Of a stretch of DNA of 64,000 nucleotides, positions 26,522 to 34,317 are shown one piece after another. Under the pieces are notes generated by a model. That model was given only the letters and a program-made list of their open reading frames with translations, was not told the origin of the DNA and searched no databases. This stretch comes from Bdellovibrio bacteriovorus HD100 (GTDB lineage: Bacteria > Bdellovibrionota > Bdellovibrionia > Bdellovibrionales > Bdellovibrionaceae), in assembly GCF_000196175.1 (NCBI RefSeq), contig NC_005363.1, positions 2,170,001 through 2,234,000 on the forward strand, written 5' to 3'. How positions within the stretch are numbered: position 1 is the stretch's first letter; the number at the start of each line of letters is the position of its first letter. A program made the translations under genes and the position numbers.

Positions 26522-27148
26522 TTAGTAGAAGGAACCGAAGAATCTGCCAGAGCAAGCGTAACCATTGACTCTGGTCACAGAAACTTTAGCGAACAGACGG
26601 GTTCCGGAAGTGAACAACTGACCGTTTTCGATCTTCACTTCGATGTTACCCACGTTGCTCAGCATTGCCGGCACATTCACATCGCCGCCAGCCAAGCCCA
26701 TAGTTCCAGTCGTCAAAGTCTGCAAATTGTAAGTCCCTGCTGGCAAAACACAAGGAGTCAACTGAGCCCCCGTGATTGTATCCACATCCAGCATCTGCTT
26801 GGTCACAACCATCTGACCCTGAATCGCGATTGGCCCCTGGTAGTTGTTGTAGTTGTTACCGGAGGCATTTTGCTGAATCAGGTTCGCTGACACGATGATC
26901 TGCATGTTCTGCAAAATGATCTCTGGATTGCTTGTCGAAGACTGCGATTGGAAAGTCGTCAGCACAACCGGTGCTGTGATATTTCCACAAGCTTGCGACA
27001 GACAGTTCAAACCCACATTGGTGTTTGTCCCGCCGCCACCACCGCCTTTTCCGCAGGCGGCCAAAGCCAGTACCATACCCAGCGCTGCGAAAGCTCGTGT
27101 GAACATCTTTGCTGGAAAACTTAAAGTTTTGTTGTTAAGTCCTTCCAT
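26522..27148 (-). CDS. predicted lipoprotein of unknown function
   Basis: A 208-residue protein from an ATG with AGGAG 8 nt upstream. The signal peptide ends in a lipobox LAAC with Cys32, followed by a glycine-rich linker GKGGGGGG. The mature part has five cysteines and beta-type sequence, including PCVLPAGTYNLQTLTTG and VEVKIENGQLFTSG-like alternation, with a terminal YACSGRFFGSFY. No family recognised. An AT-rich leader and a GC-rich hairpin separate it from the lipoprotein gene upstream. Confidence 0.7.
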   Translation of the reverse strand: MEGLNNKTLSFPAKMFTRAFAALGMVLALAACGKGGGGGGTNTNVGLNCLSQACGNITAPVVLTTFQSQSSTSNPEIILQNMQIIVSANLIQQNASGNNYNNYQGPIAIQGQMVVTKQMLDVDTITGAQLTPCVLPAGTYNLQTLTTGTMGLAGGDVNVPAMLSNVGNIEVKIENGQLFTSGTRLFAKVSVTRVNGYACSGRFFGSFY

Positions 27149-27223
27149 TTTTTCTCTCCTGGTTAATTAATAAATTCTTTTTTTAAAATTCTTAAACTGC
27201 TTCAGCCTGCGCGCCCGTCCACA

Positions 27224-27240
27224 CTCCGGCTTCGCCGGAG
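27224..27240. repeat. GC-rich hairpin between two lipoprotein genes
   Basis: Perfect 7-bp inverted repeat CTCCGGC/GCCGGAG around TTC, in a GC-rich intergenic block (27200-27270) that also holds GCCGGCCGG. It has no T-run. It may stabilise the mRNA 3' end or be a REP-like element. Confidence 0.5.
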
Positions 27241-27273
27241 TAGCTGCGCTTCGGCACTGCCGGCCGGGGCCGA

Positions 27274-28044
27274 CTATTTAAACGCTGCGGATTTCGCCAA
27301 GCCAGAGAATGTTCCAAGCTTTTTGAATCCGTCTGCCGGGTACAGGCTGGTCTTGTCAATCACCGCGGAAGCGCGGCAGTTGTATGGACCAGAGCGGATG
27401 TACCAGCACTTTCTGTAAGGAGACTGTTGTACGTAGGACTGTGCGAAGTTCTTGTAGTAGACAGAACCTGTTACATATCCGCCGCCTTGACCGTCACCTT
27501 GATTCACAACGTTATCCACGATCAGGACAATGGCACCTTGAGCATCCTGGAAGTAAGCGCTGAACACTGTCTTGCTGCCGTATTTGAACCAGTAGTTATA
27601 GTTATACTCCAGCATGTTGTTGTCCTGCAGACCGCTCAGTTTCTGATTGGTGCCAGAACCGGACTCAAACACACCTTGATACTGATAACCTGTATCCACA
27701 TAAGAGATCTTCACAGAACCGGCATAACGGCCGCTCTCAAGCTTTTGCAGATCCACGGTCAACTTATAGTTGGATGGATTGTTCAGCGGGTGAGATGCCA
27801 CATAGTTACTGAACTCAGTAAATGATGTCGGTACGAAATCAACCGTGTTGCTGCCAGAAGTGGATCCGGAAGAAGATGAACCAGAACCATCTGGGGAAGT
27901 TGGTACGCTGCCATCAACTCCACCATCAACAACTGGAGTGTTGGTGTTGGATCCAGTCTGGAACTGATTGCTCTTACCACAACCAACGCCCATCAAAGAG
28001 AACGCCGCCAGCAGGAAGATCAGTTTAGAGTTGAATGTTTTCAT
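27274..28044 (-). CDS. predicted lipoprotein with Ser/Gly linker
   Basis: The ATG at 28044 has GAGG 7 nt upstream and opens a signal peptide with lipobox MGVGC; a longer reading frame upstream lacks these. The 256-residue product has a low-complexity Gly/Ser/Thr linker (about 25-75), then a domain rich in Tyr and Gly with NYNYWFKYGSKTVFSAYFQDAQGA-type beta strands and two cysteines near CWYIRSGPYNC. No family recognised. A sigma-54-like element lies 56-71 nt upstream. Confidence 0.7.
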   Translation of the reverse strand: MKTFNSKLIFLLAAFSLMGVGCGKSNQFQTGSNTNTPVVDGGVDGSVPTSPDGSGSSSSGSTSGSNTVDFVPTSFTEFSNYVASHPLNNPSNYKLTVDLQKLESGRYAGSVKISYVDTGYQYQGVFESGSGTNQKLSGLQDNNMLEYNYNYWFKYGSKTVFSAYFQDAQGAIVLIVDNVVNQGDGQGGGYVTGSVYYKNFAQSYVQQSPYRKCWYIRSGPYNCRASAVIDKTSLYPADGFKKLGTFSGLAKSAAFK

Positions 28045-28099
28045 ATCAGCCTCACTTAAAAGGTCCGGTTGATTGATGGACCTCTCACCAAGACTCTGT

Positions 28100-28115
28100 T
28101 GCGATGCTTGTGCCA
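28100..28115 (-). promoter_or_regulatory. sigma-54-type promoter candidate
   Basis: The minus strand reads TGGCAC-AAGCA-TCGCA, one mismatch from TGGCAC-N5-TTGCA, with the essential GG and GC exactly 10 nt apart. It would drive the lipoprotein gene starting at 28044. Confidence 0.4.
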
Positions 28116-28278
28116 ACCCTGCCAAAAGGGCCTAACTCCATGATCTAACTGGGATTTTACAGCTAATCTCAGGGTGGTACAAACACCAGTAATCGTCTAA
28201 TCCTTGAGGAAGGTGCGCAAAAGGGGCACCACTGTCACATCCTGAGCCGCCTAAAACTTCGACGAAAAAAGAAATATT

Positions 28279-28305
28279 TAAGATTTTCCCTCATCTTACC
28301 GAAAT
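28279..28305 (+). promoter_or_regulatory. sigma-28-like promoter candidate for the 25-residue peptide gene
   Basis: TAAGATTT (28279-28286), 11 nt, then ACCGAAAT (28298-28305). Spacing is ideal and the CCGA core is kept, but the -10 deviates in its last bases. A start near 28312 would leave a 25-nt leader with AAGGAA. Confidence 0.45.
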
Positions 28306-28336
28306 GGGATGTATCAATTTAAACAAGGAATTATAG

Positions 28337-28414
28337 ATGACTGTTACAGCAACAAACGCATTGATCCTGGGCGCAGTATTCATGTTTGCTGCCCGCGTTT
28401 TCTTGGCATTCTAA
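28337..28414 (+). CDS. 25-residue single-span membrane peptide
   Basis: A short reading frame of 25 codons with a good Shine-Dalgarno (AAGGAA, about 7 nt before ATG) and a TAA stop. The peptide begins MTVTATNALILGAVFMFAAR and ends VFLAF: one hydrophobic helix of about 18 residues with a single arginine near the C-terminus. A terminator follows 43 nt on and a sigma-28-like promoter precedes it, so it has every element of an independent gene. It falls below usual annotation length limits. Function unknown; compare small membrane-complex regulators or holin-like peptides. Confidence 0.6.
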   Translation: MTVTATNALILGAVFMFAARVFLAF

Positions 28415-28457
28415 GAATAGAACTTCCAAAAAAACTTTATCCGCGAACTCTTGAAAT

Positions 28458-28478
28458 GGGCTTACAGGCCCTTTTTTT
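28458..28478 (+). terminator. terminator after the 25-residue peptide gene
   Basis: Stem GGGC-TTACAG-GCCC followed by seven T residues (28472-28478). The stem is short, but the T-run is strong. It overlaps the stop codon of the convergent SpoIID-domain gene. Confidence 0.65.
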
Positions 28479-29664
28479 ATTTCTGAACAGTCTCTTGCGC
28501 GACCAGCGTCGCACCACTCAAACCCGCCAATGGATAATAGTGTTTTAAAATCTGACGGAAGGAATATCCCTTCTGCCCCAGAGCGCGACTGCCCCACTGA
28601 CAAAGACCCACGCCATGACCAAAACCCCGGCCCTCGAACAGGAACCGATCCCCGGTTTTCTTCATATCGAACAAAGCACTGCGCAGATCCTGAAAACCCA
28701 GCGCCTGACGGAATTCATTGGCTGAAATCACCTTGTCCGGCAGGCCATTGAATGCCACACGCACAGACTTGATCCTTTGATCCGCCGGGTTTCGTTCAAG
28801 CTTCAGTTCACTGAAGTCCTCAACCTTCAAACGCTTTTGCAAATCCATTTTCGTCAGTGCCAACTTCCAGTGCCCCCGCGGGTTCGTGGGACAAGAGCTG
28901 TCCACCACCACACCGGTGTTCACACCATAGTTCCAGACATTCTTGGACGTCGTGGTTTTGCCACCGCAGTCGGAATGATAGAAGGCCTTCAGCACGCGGT
29001 CCTTATTCCCCAAAAGCTTGATTCCTTTGGTCGACTCCACGGCCTGCAGCGCTTTTTGAATCAAAGGGCTTTGGCGGTCTTCCGCCACCACATGACGAAA
29101 CACCTGATCCAGCACACTGCTTTCAAGATGATAGGCTTTGTCTTTGCGTTCATTGATCACCGCCAGGGCATAGGATCTTGCCGCCACAGCCTGAGCCTTC
29201 AAGGTTTCCAGAGGCCAGGACAAGGGCATTTCGCTGGCCAGAACCCCGGTGATGTATTCATCCAGTGGCATCACGCCGATGACATCAATATGTCTTTCAG
29301 AGTTCAAACTCAGCAAAACCCGGCCCGGCAGAGCCTGCGATCCGGCTCGCAGATTGTGCCCCTGGATCATCAGGTACTTGTCGGTAAAAAGGTGTTCAGG
29401 GTCTTTGTTGTTGATACGAAGGGCCCAGATTTTTTTGGAGCCTTTGGAAAGAACTCGAACTTCGGCAGAAGATGAATTGGGAATCGCCACCGGACGGAAA
29501 TTCTGGGTCAGGTTCTGAAACTGCAAACCCGTCCCGCTAAAGGCAATTTTACCCGCCAATGAGCTTAAGCGCACACGCACAATTTCTTTATCTTCCGCGC
29601 GGGCCTCTGATGTGAAACTGACCAAACCAATGCTGAAGATCAACGCTGCAAAAACGAGCTTCAC
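28477..29664 (-). CDS. SpoIID/LytB-domain exported protein
   Basis: A 395-residue protein from a GTG start with GGAG 9 nt upstream and a signal peptide ending ARA. The SpoIID domain is plain: VIGVMPLDEYITGVLASEMP with its key glutamate, SWPLETLKAQAVAARSYAL, the HSDCGGKTTTS block and the end motif GRGFGHGVGLCQWG. SpoIID is a lytic transglycosylase cleaving peptidoglycan stripped of stem peptides; LytB homologues enhance amidases. In a non-sporulating predator, a role in remodelling its own or prey wall is plausible (inference). Confidence 0.9.
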   Translation of the reverse strand: MKLVFAALIFSIGLVSFTSEARAEDKEIVRVRLSSLAGKIAFSGTGLQFQNLTQNFRPVAIPNSSSAEVRVLSKGSKKIWALRINNKDPEHLFTDKYLMIQGHNLRAGSQALPGRVLLSLNSERHIDVIGVMPLDEYITGVLASEMPLSWPLETLKAQAVAARSYALAVINERKDKAYHLESSVLDQVFRHVVAEDRQSPLIQKALQAVESTKGIKLLGNKDRVLKAFYHSDCGGKTTTSKNVWNYGVNTGVVVDSSCPTNPRGHWKLALTKMDLQKRLKVEDFSELKLERNPADQRIKSVRVAFNGLPDKVISANEFRQALGFQDLRSALFDMKKTGDRFLFEGRGFGHGVGLCQWGSRALGQKGYSFRQILKHYYPLAGLSGATLVAQETVQK

Positions 29665-29686
29665 TGTTGTTACTCCATCCGTAGAG

Positions 29687-29721
29687 CAAAAAAATAGGGA
29701 TAAAGCGTCTTGCTTTACCCC
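29687..29721 (-). terminator. terminator of the slipin/NfeD operon
   Basis: Minus-strand stem GGGGTAAAGC/GCTTTATCCC with an AAGAC loop followed by TATTTTTTT, 36 nt past the slipin stop and just ahead of the SpoIID-domain gene. Confidence 0.85.
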
Positions 29722-29756
29722 CTCTATTAAACCAACAGTGGTCCAGCGATGAAAGT

Positions 29757-30509
29757 CTAGTTTTCCTTTTTCGTCATCTCCATGAACGGTTTAATCATGT
29801 CTAGAGGCAACGGGAACAGGATCGTGTTGGATTTATCACCAGCAATTTCCGTCAAAGTCTGCAAATAAGCCAATTGCAGGGCTGATGGAGATCCCGCCAG
29901 AGTGTTGGAAGCTTCCTGAAGCTTCTGCGCACGCTGTACTTCCCCTTCCGCGCTGATGACTTTTGCACGACGCTCACGCTCAGCTTCCGCTTCGCGGGCC
30001 ATGGCTCTTTGCATTTCTTTTGGAAGGTCGATTTGTTTCACTTCAACCATCGTCACTTTGATTCCCCAGGATTCAGTCGCCTTATCCAGGATCACCTGCA
30101 AAGCGGCATTGATCTTGTCACGATGCTCCAGCACGTCATCAAGATGGTACTGACCCATCACAGAACGCAAAGTGGTCTGCGCCAGCTGACTGGTTGCAAA
30201 GTAGTAGTCTTCGATTTTAGTGATCGCTTCCATCGGAGAAATCACTTTGAAATAAACAACCGCATTCACCTGCATGGACACGTTGTCTTTTGTGATCACG
30301 TCCTGAGGCTGAACGTCCATGGTGATAGTACGGGTGTCGATCTTGATCATGCGCTCAACGAACGGAATCAACAGAATCAAGCCCGGACCACGCACGCCCA
30401 CAGCCTTACCCAGACGCAAAACCACGCCGCGTTCCCAGTCATTCAAGATCTTGATCATCGAGCTGCCAATAATGCCGCCGATGACGATTAAACCAATTAT
30501 AAATTCCAT
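29757..30509 (-). CDS. slipin (SPFH/stomatin family protein)
   Basis: A 250-residue membrane protein: an N-terminal hydrophobic hairpin (about 1-20), then an SPFH/Band 7 domain with [47 protein letters not shown] and the coiled-coil segment [21 protein letters not shown]. The order matches bacterial p-stomatin, which forms membrane-bound oligomers and partners with NfeD proteases. AAGGAG precedes the ATG. It is 12 nt downstream of the NfeD gene, the usual pairing. Confidence 0.93.
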   Translation of the reverse strand: MEFIIGLIVIGGIIGSSMIKILNDWERGVVLRLGKAVGVRGPGLILLIPFVERMIKIDTRTITMDVQPQDVITKDNVSMQVNAVVYFKVISPMEAITKIEDYYFATSQLAQTTLRSVMGQYHLDDVLEHRDKINAALQVILDKATESWGIKVTMVEVKQIDLPKEMQRAMAREAEAERERRAKVISAEGEVQRAQKLQEASNTLAGSPSALQLAYLQTLTEIAGDKSNTILFPLPLDMIKPFMEMTKKEN

Positions 30510-30521
30510 GCTGCTATCTCC

Positions 30522-31796
30522 TTATTTGTTTTTTTTCACATTCAACGTCAGACCCTGGCGCCCGGTGATGTGCACGCGGTCCCCGGGGGCTAGTGAGTCT
30601 TCAGACACAAACTTCCAGATCTCTCCGATGATCTCAACTTGACCGCTGTGTCCGTTGCCTTCCACCGTCATCACGATGCCATCACGGCTTTGCATCTGCG
30701 CATCCGTATCCTGGGTGCGCAAGCGAATCGTCTTCACTGCAAGATACCCCAAACCCAGGAAGAAGATCCCCAGAACCCCCACCACAGAAACAATCAAAGA
30801 AATTGGCAATGTATACCCCGTTGTCTGCGCATCAAATAAAAACACACTCCCGACAAACACGGCAATCAGTCCGCCAATACCCAATGCACCAAAACTAGGG
30901 ATGAACATCTCCGCAATCAGGAAGGCCACGCCCAACAAAATCAAAGCCAGTCCTCCCCATGCGACATCCAGTTTATGGAAAGCCACCATGGAAAGCACCA
31001 GACCGATCCCCCCGATCACACCCGGCGCAATCAAGCCCGGATTGGTGACTTCGACATACAACAAAGCCAAACTTCCCATAAACAGCAGGTAAGCAAACTC
31101 GGGATCCGCAATAAAACTCAGGACTTTGTAACGAAGATCCGGCACAAATTCGCGCAGGTCATGAACCGCCACAACAGAGGGCTCTTTCTTTTCTCCCACC
31201 ACAACTTTGCGCCCCTGCGCCTGTTGCAGAAACTCCAGTTCCGTGGCGGCCAGAATATCCAAAGCCCCTTCCGCGTGCGCGACTTCGCTGGAAAGTGATT
31301 TGGCCTCGGTGATAATTTCTTTAGAGAACTTCAAACTGCGGCCGCGAAGTTTCGTCACACCTTCCATCCAGCTGACGGTGTCGTTGATCAGTTTCTTGCG
31401 CAGATCTTCCGGCGTCTTTTCACCCGTTCCCAGAATCGGTGTTGCAGCCCCAATATTGGTGGCAGTCATTCCACCATTCACATGACAGGCCTGCAGAATA
31501 ATGGCCCCCGCACTGCCAGCATGCCCCCCGCGAGGAGCAATCAGACACAAGTACGGAACTGGTGAAGCCAGAATGCGTTCAACAATCAAACGCGTGCTTT
31601 GCAGACTGCCCCCCGGAGTATTGATACGCAGATAAAGAGAGCTGCATTTATCCTCAACGGCCCGCTTTTCTGCGCGCTCCAGATAATCAGAGGTGCTGGC
31701 CGAAATGGCCTCGTTGATGGTGATCGCCGTCGTACAGTCCGCTTTGGCAACCACCGACAGCAAAGACACAAACAGGATCAGCATCAAAGACTTCAT
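30522..31796 (-). CDS. NfeD-type membrane serine protease
   Basis: A 424-residue protein with a signal peptide, then a ClpP-like protease domain: PGGSLQSTR (61-69), nucleophile Ser95 in GHAGSAGAI, and a candidate general-base lysine at 132-133. Four or five membrane helices follow (about 235-360), and then an OB-fold NfeD domain ends the protein, with DGIVMTVEGNGHSGQVEI and LAPGDRVHITGRQGL. This full-length form cleaves hydrophobic C-termini of membrane proteins such as stomatin. It overlaps the UDG-like gene upstream by 4 nt. Confidence 0.92.
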   Translation of the reverse strand: MKSLMLILFVSLLSVVAKADCTTAITINEAISASTSDYLERAEKRAVEDKCSSLYLRINTPGGSLQSTRLIVERILASPVPYLCLIAPRGGHAGSAGAIILQACHVNGGMTATNIGAATPILGTGEKTPEDLRKKLINDTVSWMEGVTKLRGRSLKFSKEIITEAKSLSSEVAHAEGALDILAATELEFLQQAQGRKVVVGEKKEPSVVAVHDLREFVPDLRYKVLSFIADPEFAYLLFMGSLALLYVEVTNPGLIAPGVIGGIGLVLSMVAFHKLDVAWGGLALILLGVAFLIAEMFIPSFGALGIGGLIAVFVGSVFLFDAQTTGYTLPISLIVSVVGVLGIFFLGLGYLAVKTIRLRTQDTDAQMQSRDGIVMTVEGNGHSGQVEIIGEIWKFVSEDSLAPGDRVHITGRQGLTLNVKKNK

Positions 31797-32290
31797 ACTC
31801 CGAGCTCCTTCATTACTTTTTGCAGGTCATTCCACACGACTTTTTTGGCGGCCGGGTCTTCCAGCAGATAGGCCGGGCTGTAAGTTTCAAGCCACTTGCC
31901 CGGACCCTTAAAGATCAGCTCACCGATGTCTTTCGGGAACGAGCTATAGACAACCACCACTTTGCTTTCACAGATTTTCGCCAGTTCTGAGGGCAGTTGC
32001 GAACGGTCTTCCACCGTGCAATCCAGCTCAAGCACCTGCAGATTGCGCAGCTTCATCGCCGCCTTCATCTTGGAGTAAAGATCATTCACTTCCGGCAGGA
32101 ACAGGCTTTCTTTACTCTGCGTCAGGATATTTAAAAACACCAACTCATAATGGCGAAGTTCCGAGACCGTGAACGGCCCCTTGGCAGTGAAAAACTGCGT
32201 CTTGGCAGCCTCAGCCCCGGCTTGTTCCGGAGCGAGCATGACATTTTGCAGACCAAGAACGTCTTGAAGATACTGGATGTAGTCTTTCAT
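31793..32290 (-). CDS. divergent uracil-DNA-glycosylase-like protein
   Basis: A 165-residue protein. Its C-terminal block, with WLETYSPAYLL followed by a DPAAKKVVWNDLQKVMK-type helix, closely follows the end of family 4 uracil-DNA glycosylases, which read HPAYLL, but the catalytic-loop histidine is replaced by serine. The N-terminal glycosylase motif and the four cysteines of the iron-sulfur cluster are missing. It may be a non-enzymatic UDG-fold protein. It is the first gene of the NfeD-slipin operon (4-nt overlap), which is unexpected. Confidence 0.6.
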   Translation of the reverse strand: MKDYIQYLQDVLGLQNVMLAPEQAGAEAAKTQFFTAKGPFTVSELRHYELVFLNILTQSKESLFLPEVNDLYSKMKAAMKLRNLQVLELDCTVEDRSQLPSELAKICESKVVVVYSSFPKDIGELIFKGPGKWLETYSPAYLLEDPAAKKVVWNDLQKVMKELGV

Positions 32291-32376
32291 GGCGCCGATT
32301 GTATCTGGACCTTAGTTCGGAGACACCAAAAACCGGGGTTAATGCACTGCCAAAGGGAGCCAAAACCCGCTTTTTT

Positions 32377-32406
32377 GTCTCAAGTTGAGACAAACTTTAC
32401 CGATAA
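32377..32406 (+). promoter_or_regulatory. sigma-28 promoter with 15-nt palindrome over the -35 box
   Basis: TCAAGTTG (32380-32387), 11 nt, ACCGATAA (32399-32406): a strong sigma-28-type promoter for the zinc-ribbon gene. The -35 lies inside a perfect 7-bp inverted repeat GTCTCAA-G-TTGAGAC (32377-32391), a possible repressor or activator site. Confidence 0.65.
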
Positions 32407-32438
32407 GAAAGATATCACGCACAAACAGGAGGCATCAC

Positions 32439-32642
32439 ATGGAAGTATTCAAATTCAACATCATCCCGACTGAAGAATTCATGAAGCGCGAAGCCTTCCG
32501 CAAAGCCATCAACAACTGTGAAGCCTGCGGCACAGCTCTGGAATTCAGCTATAAACAATTGAATGAATTCGCAGTGCTTTCCGAAGAAGCATCCTGCCCG
32601 TGCTGTGCTTTGATCAAAGAAGAAAATCATCGCGTGCACTAA
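32439..32642 (+). CDS. small zinc-ribbon-like protein
   Basis: A 67-residue protein with a strong AGGAGG 8 nt ahead of the ATG at 32439. It has two cysteine pairs: CEACG (about 25-28) and CPCC (about 51-54), the layout of a small zinc ribbon; the rest is charged. No family assigned. A sigma-28-type promoter about 33 nt upstream suggests attack-phase expression. Its stop overlaps that of the convergent MFS gene by 4 nt. Confidence 0.75.
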   Translation: MEVFKFNIIPTEEFMKREAFRKAINNCEACGTALEFSYKQLNEFAVLSEEASCPCCALIKEENHRVH

Positions 32643-33835
32643 CCGCGCGCGAAGTCTTTAAGCCCTTTGTAAAATCCGATCAGCCCCAATCCCACGGAAG
32701 CCATGACCAGGGCCACGGATGTGGAACCCACACGCGCCACGGCTCCCCAGGAAATCGCTCCCAGTGCCATACCGGCATAGAACACCGCCAAGAACACCCC
32801 CAGCATTGTCGCTTTCAATTGCGAGGTGCCGGTGATCTGCCTGGAGCTCATGTTCATCAAAGTCGAAAGAACCAGCCAGCCGACTCCGCCACAGAACATC
32901 GCTGCACACATCAGCATGTAACCGGGCGCAAGGCCCAGCAATAAAATCCCCACCGCATAAATCACATACGATCCAGCCAAAGACCTTTGCGTGCGATCCG
33001 GATGCATGATCTTTCCCGACAAGAAGGCACTGACACAGGCACCAAGCCCCAGGAATCCCAGAAGCGATCCGTATTGCAATGAACTCAGTTGCAGCTCAAT
33101 ACGCCCGCGCGTAGGGTAAAGCGCCCACAGGGAAGACGCAAAAAAGGTGACAAGAAAAATCTCCACCCACAGTTTCATGTTGTGCAAAGAAAGAAGCGGT
33201 TTCCAGTCACTGTCTTGAATGCGAACCTTTTGCTTCTGTGACTCCACTGTCTGCGGCACCGGCCACTTCCAGAAAAACAGAATCAACCCCAGAAAGGAAA
33301 TACTGTTCACCATAAACGCACTGCTGGGACCAAAACCACTTAAGATACCACCGCCCAGCGTAGGCCCCAGAACCCGGGTGATATTAATCCCCATATAGTA
33401 CACCAGCACCGCTTGCGCCTGCATGGTGTTGGGAACAAGGTCGGTCAGCACCGACTGAAATGCCGGGTTTGCCAGGGCAAAACCCACACCCATGATCAAC
33501 GACAGCCCCAGCAGGCTGACTTCGGTGACTTGCTCTGTCCAAACCAAGTACGCCAAAAGACCCGCGGCAAAACACATCAGACATTGCGCGAACAAAAGCA
33601 ATTTTCGACGATGCCCCAGATCCGACAAATAACCAGAAGGGATGCTGAAGAACAGCACCGGCAAGCTTCCGGTAAAGGAAAGCAAAGAAATAATCAGAGG
33701 TGATGTCGACAAATGTGTCATCACCCAACTGGCTGCCACATCCTGAATCCAGGTCCCCAGATTCGACAAAAAGGCACAGATCCAGAAGGATCGATAGATT
33801 GAAATTTTCATCGGTGACCAGACTGATTCGTTCAT
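32639..33835 (-). CDS. MFS exporter, EntS/MFS_3-like
   Basis: A 398-residue transporter with twelve hydrophobic segments and no signal peptide. The N-terminal helix 1 block SFWICAFLSNLGTWIQDVAASWVMT and the loop 2-3 motif SGYLSDLGHRRKLLL are typical of the MFS_3 group that includes the enterobactin exporter EntS. The helix 4-5 region has ALANPAFQSVLTDLVP and NITRVLGPTLGG. The substrate is unknown and no siderophore gene is adjacent. Confidence 0.85.
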   Translation of the reverse strand: MNESVWSPMKISIYRSFWICAFLSNLGTWIQDVAASWVMTHLSTSPLIISLLSFTGSLPVLFFSIPSGYLSDLGHRRKLLLFAQCLMCFAAGLLAYLVWTEQVTEVSLLGLSLIMGVGFALANPAFQSVLTDLVPNTMQAQAVLVYYMGINITRVLGPTLGGGILSGFGPSSAFMVNSISFLGLILFFWKWPVPQTVESQKQKVRIQDSDWKPLLSLHNMKLWVEIFLVTFFASSLWALYPTRGRIELQLSSLQYGSLLGFLGLGACVSAFLSGKIMHPDRTQRSLAGSYVIYAVGILLLGLAPGYMLMCAAMFCGGVGWLVLSTLMNMSSRQITGTSQLKATMLGVFLAVFYAGMALGAISWGAVARVGSTSVALVMASVGLGLIGFYKGLKDFARG

Positions 33836-33912
33836 GACAAGAACAGCATACTCCTGAAAAACTTTGCGACCAATCTCTTCTTGGGAAAAAATAGAGGTGT
33901 CAGGAGGTGCTT

Positions 33913-34317
33913 ATGAAGCTTCTACTAAGTATTTTCCTTGCCGCAAGTCTTAGCCTGCCGCTGAGCGCTGGGGCCGAACCGATGGAAGTGACGGTCACTC
34001 CATCCACGATAGAGACACAATCGCATCAATACTACTACTACAACTTTGGCAGCGTGCGTGTGAATTGGAGTCAATACGCTGATATCTATCTGCGCAACAC
34101 AGGACATGAGCCTTTGTATGTTCGTGGGGTCTATATCAGCGGTGCCGCGTTCTGGGCCTGGAGCCAATGTCCGAACTATCTGTATCCGGGCCAAAGCTGT
34201 TTGACCCGTGTCGAGTTCCGCCCTTGGTATGAAGGCTATTTCAACGGTGCACTCAGATTCGCATTCCCGAACGGCAGCATTGTCGTCGAGCTTTATGGCT
34301 GGGGTGTGCGCTGGTGA
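33913..34317 (+). CDS. exported ASH/HYDIN-like beta-sandwich protein
   Basis: The ATG at 33913 has CAGGAGG upstream and opens a signal peptide ending SAGA. The 134-residue product has the alternating pattern of an Ig-like ASPM-SPD-2-Hydin domain: FGSVRVNWSQYADIYLRNTG, then a cysteine pair in SQCPNYLYPGQSCLTRVEF and a closing ALRFAFPNGSIVVELYGWG. Such domains mediate protein binding. It sits alone and ends one nucleotide before the convergent murJ stop. Confidence 0.7.
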   Translation: MKLLLSIFLAASLSLPLSAGAEPMEVTVTPSTIETQSHQYYYYNFGSVRVNWSQYADIYLRNTGHEPLYVRGVYISGAAFWAWSQCPNYLYPGQSCLTRVEFRPWYEGYFNGALRFAFPNGSIVVELYGWGVRW

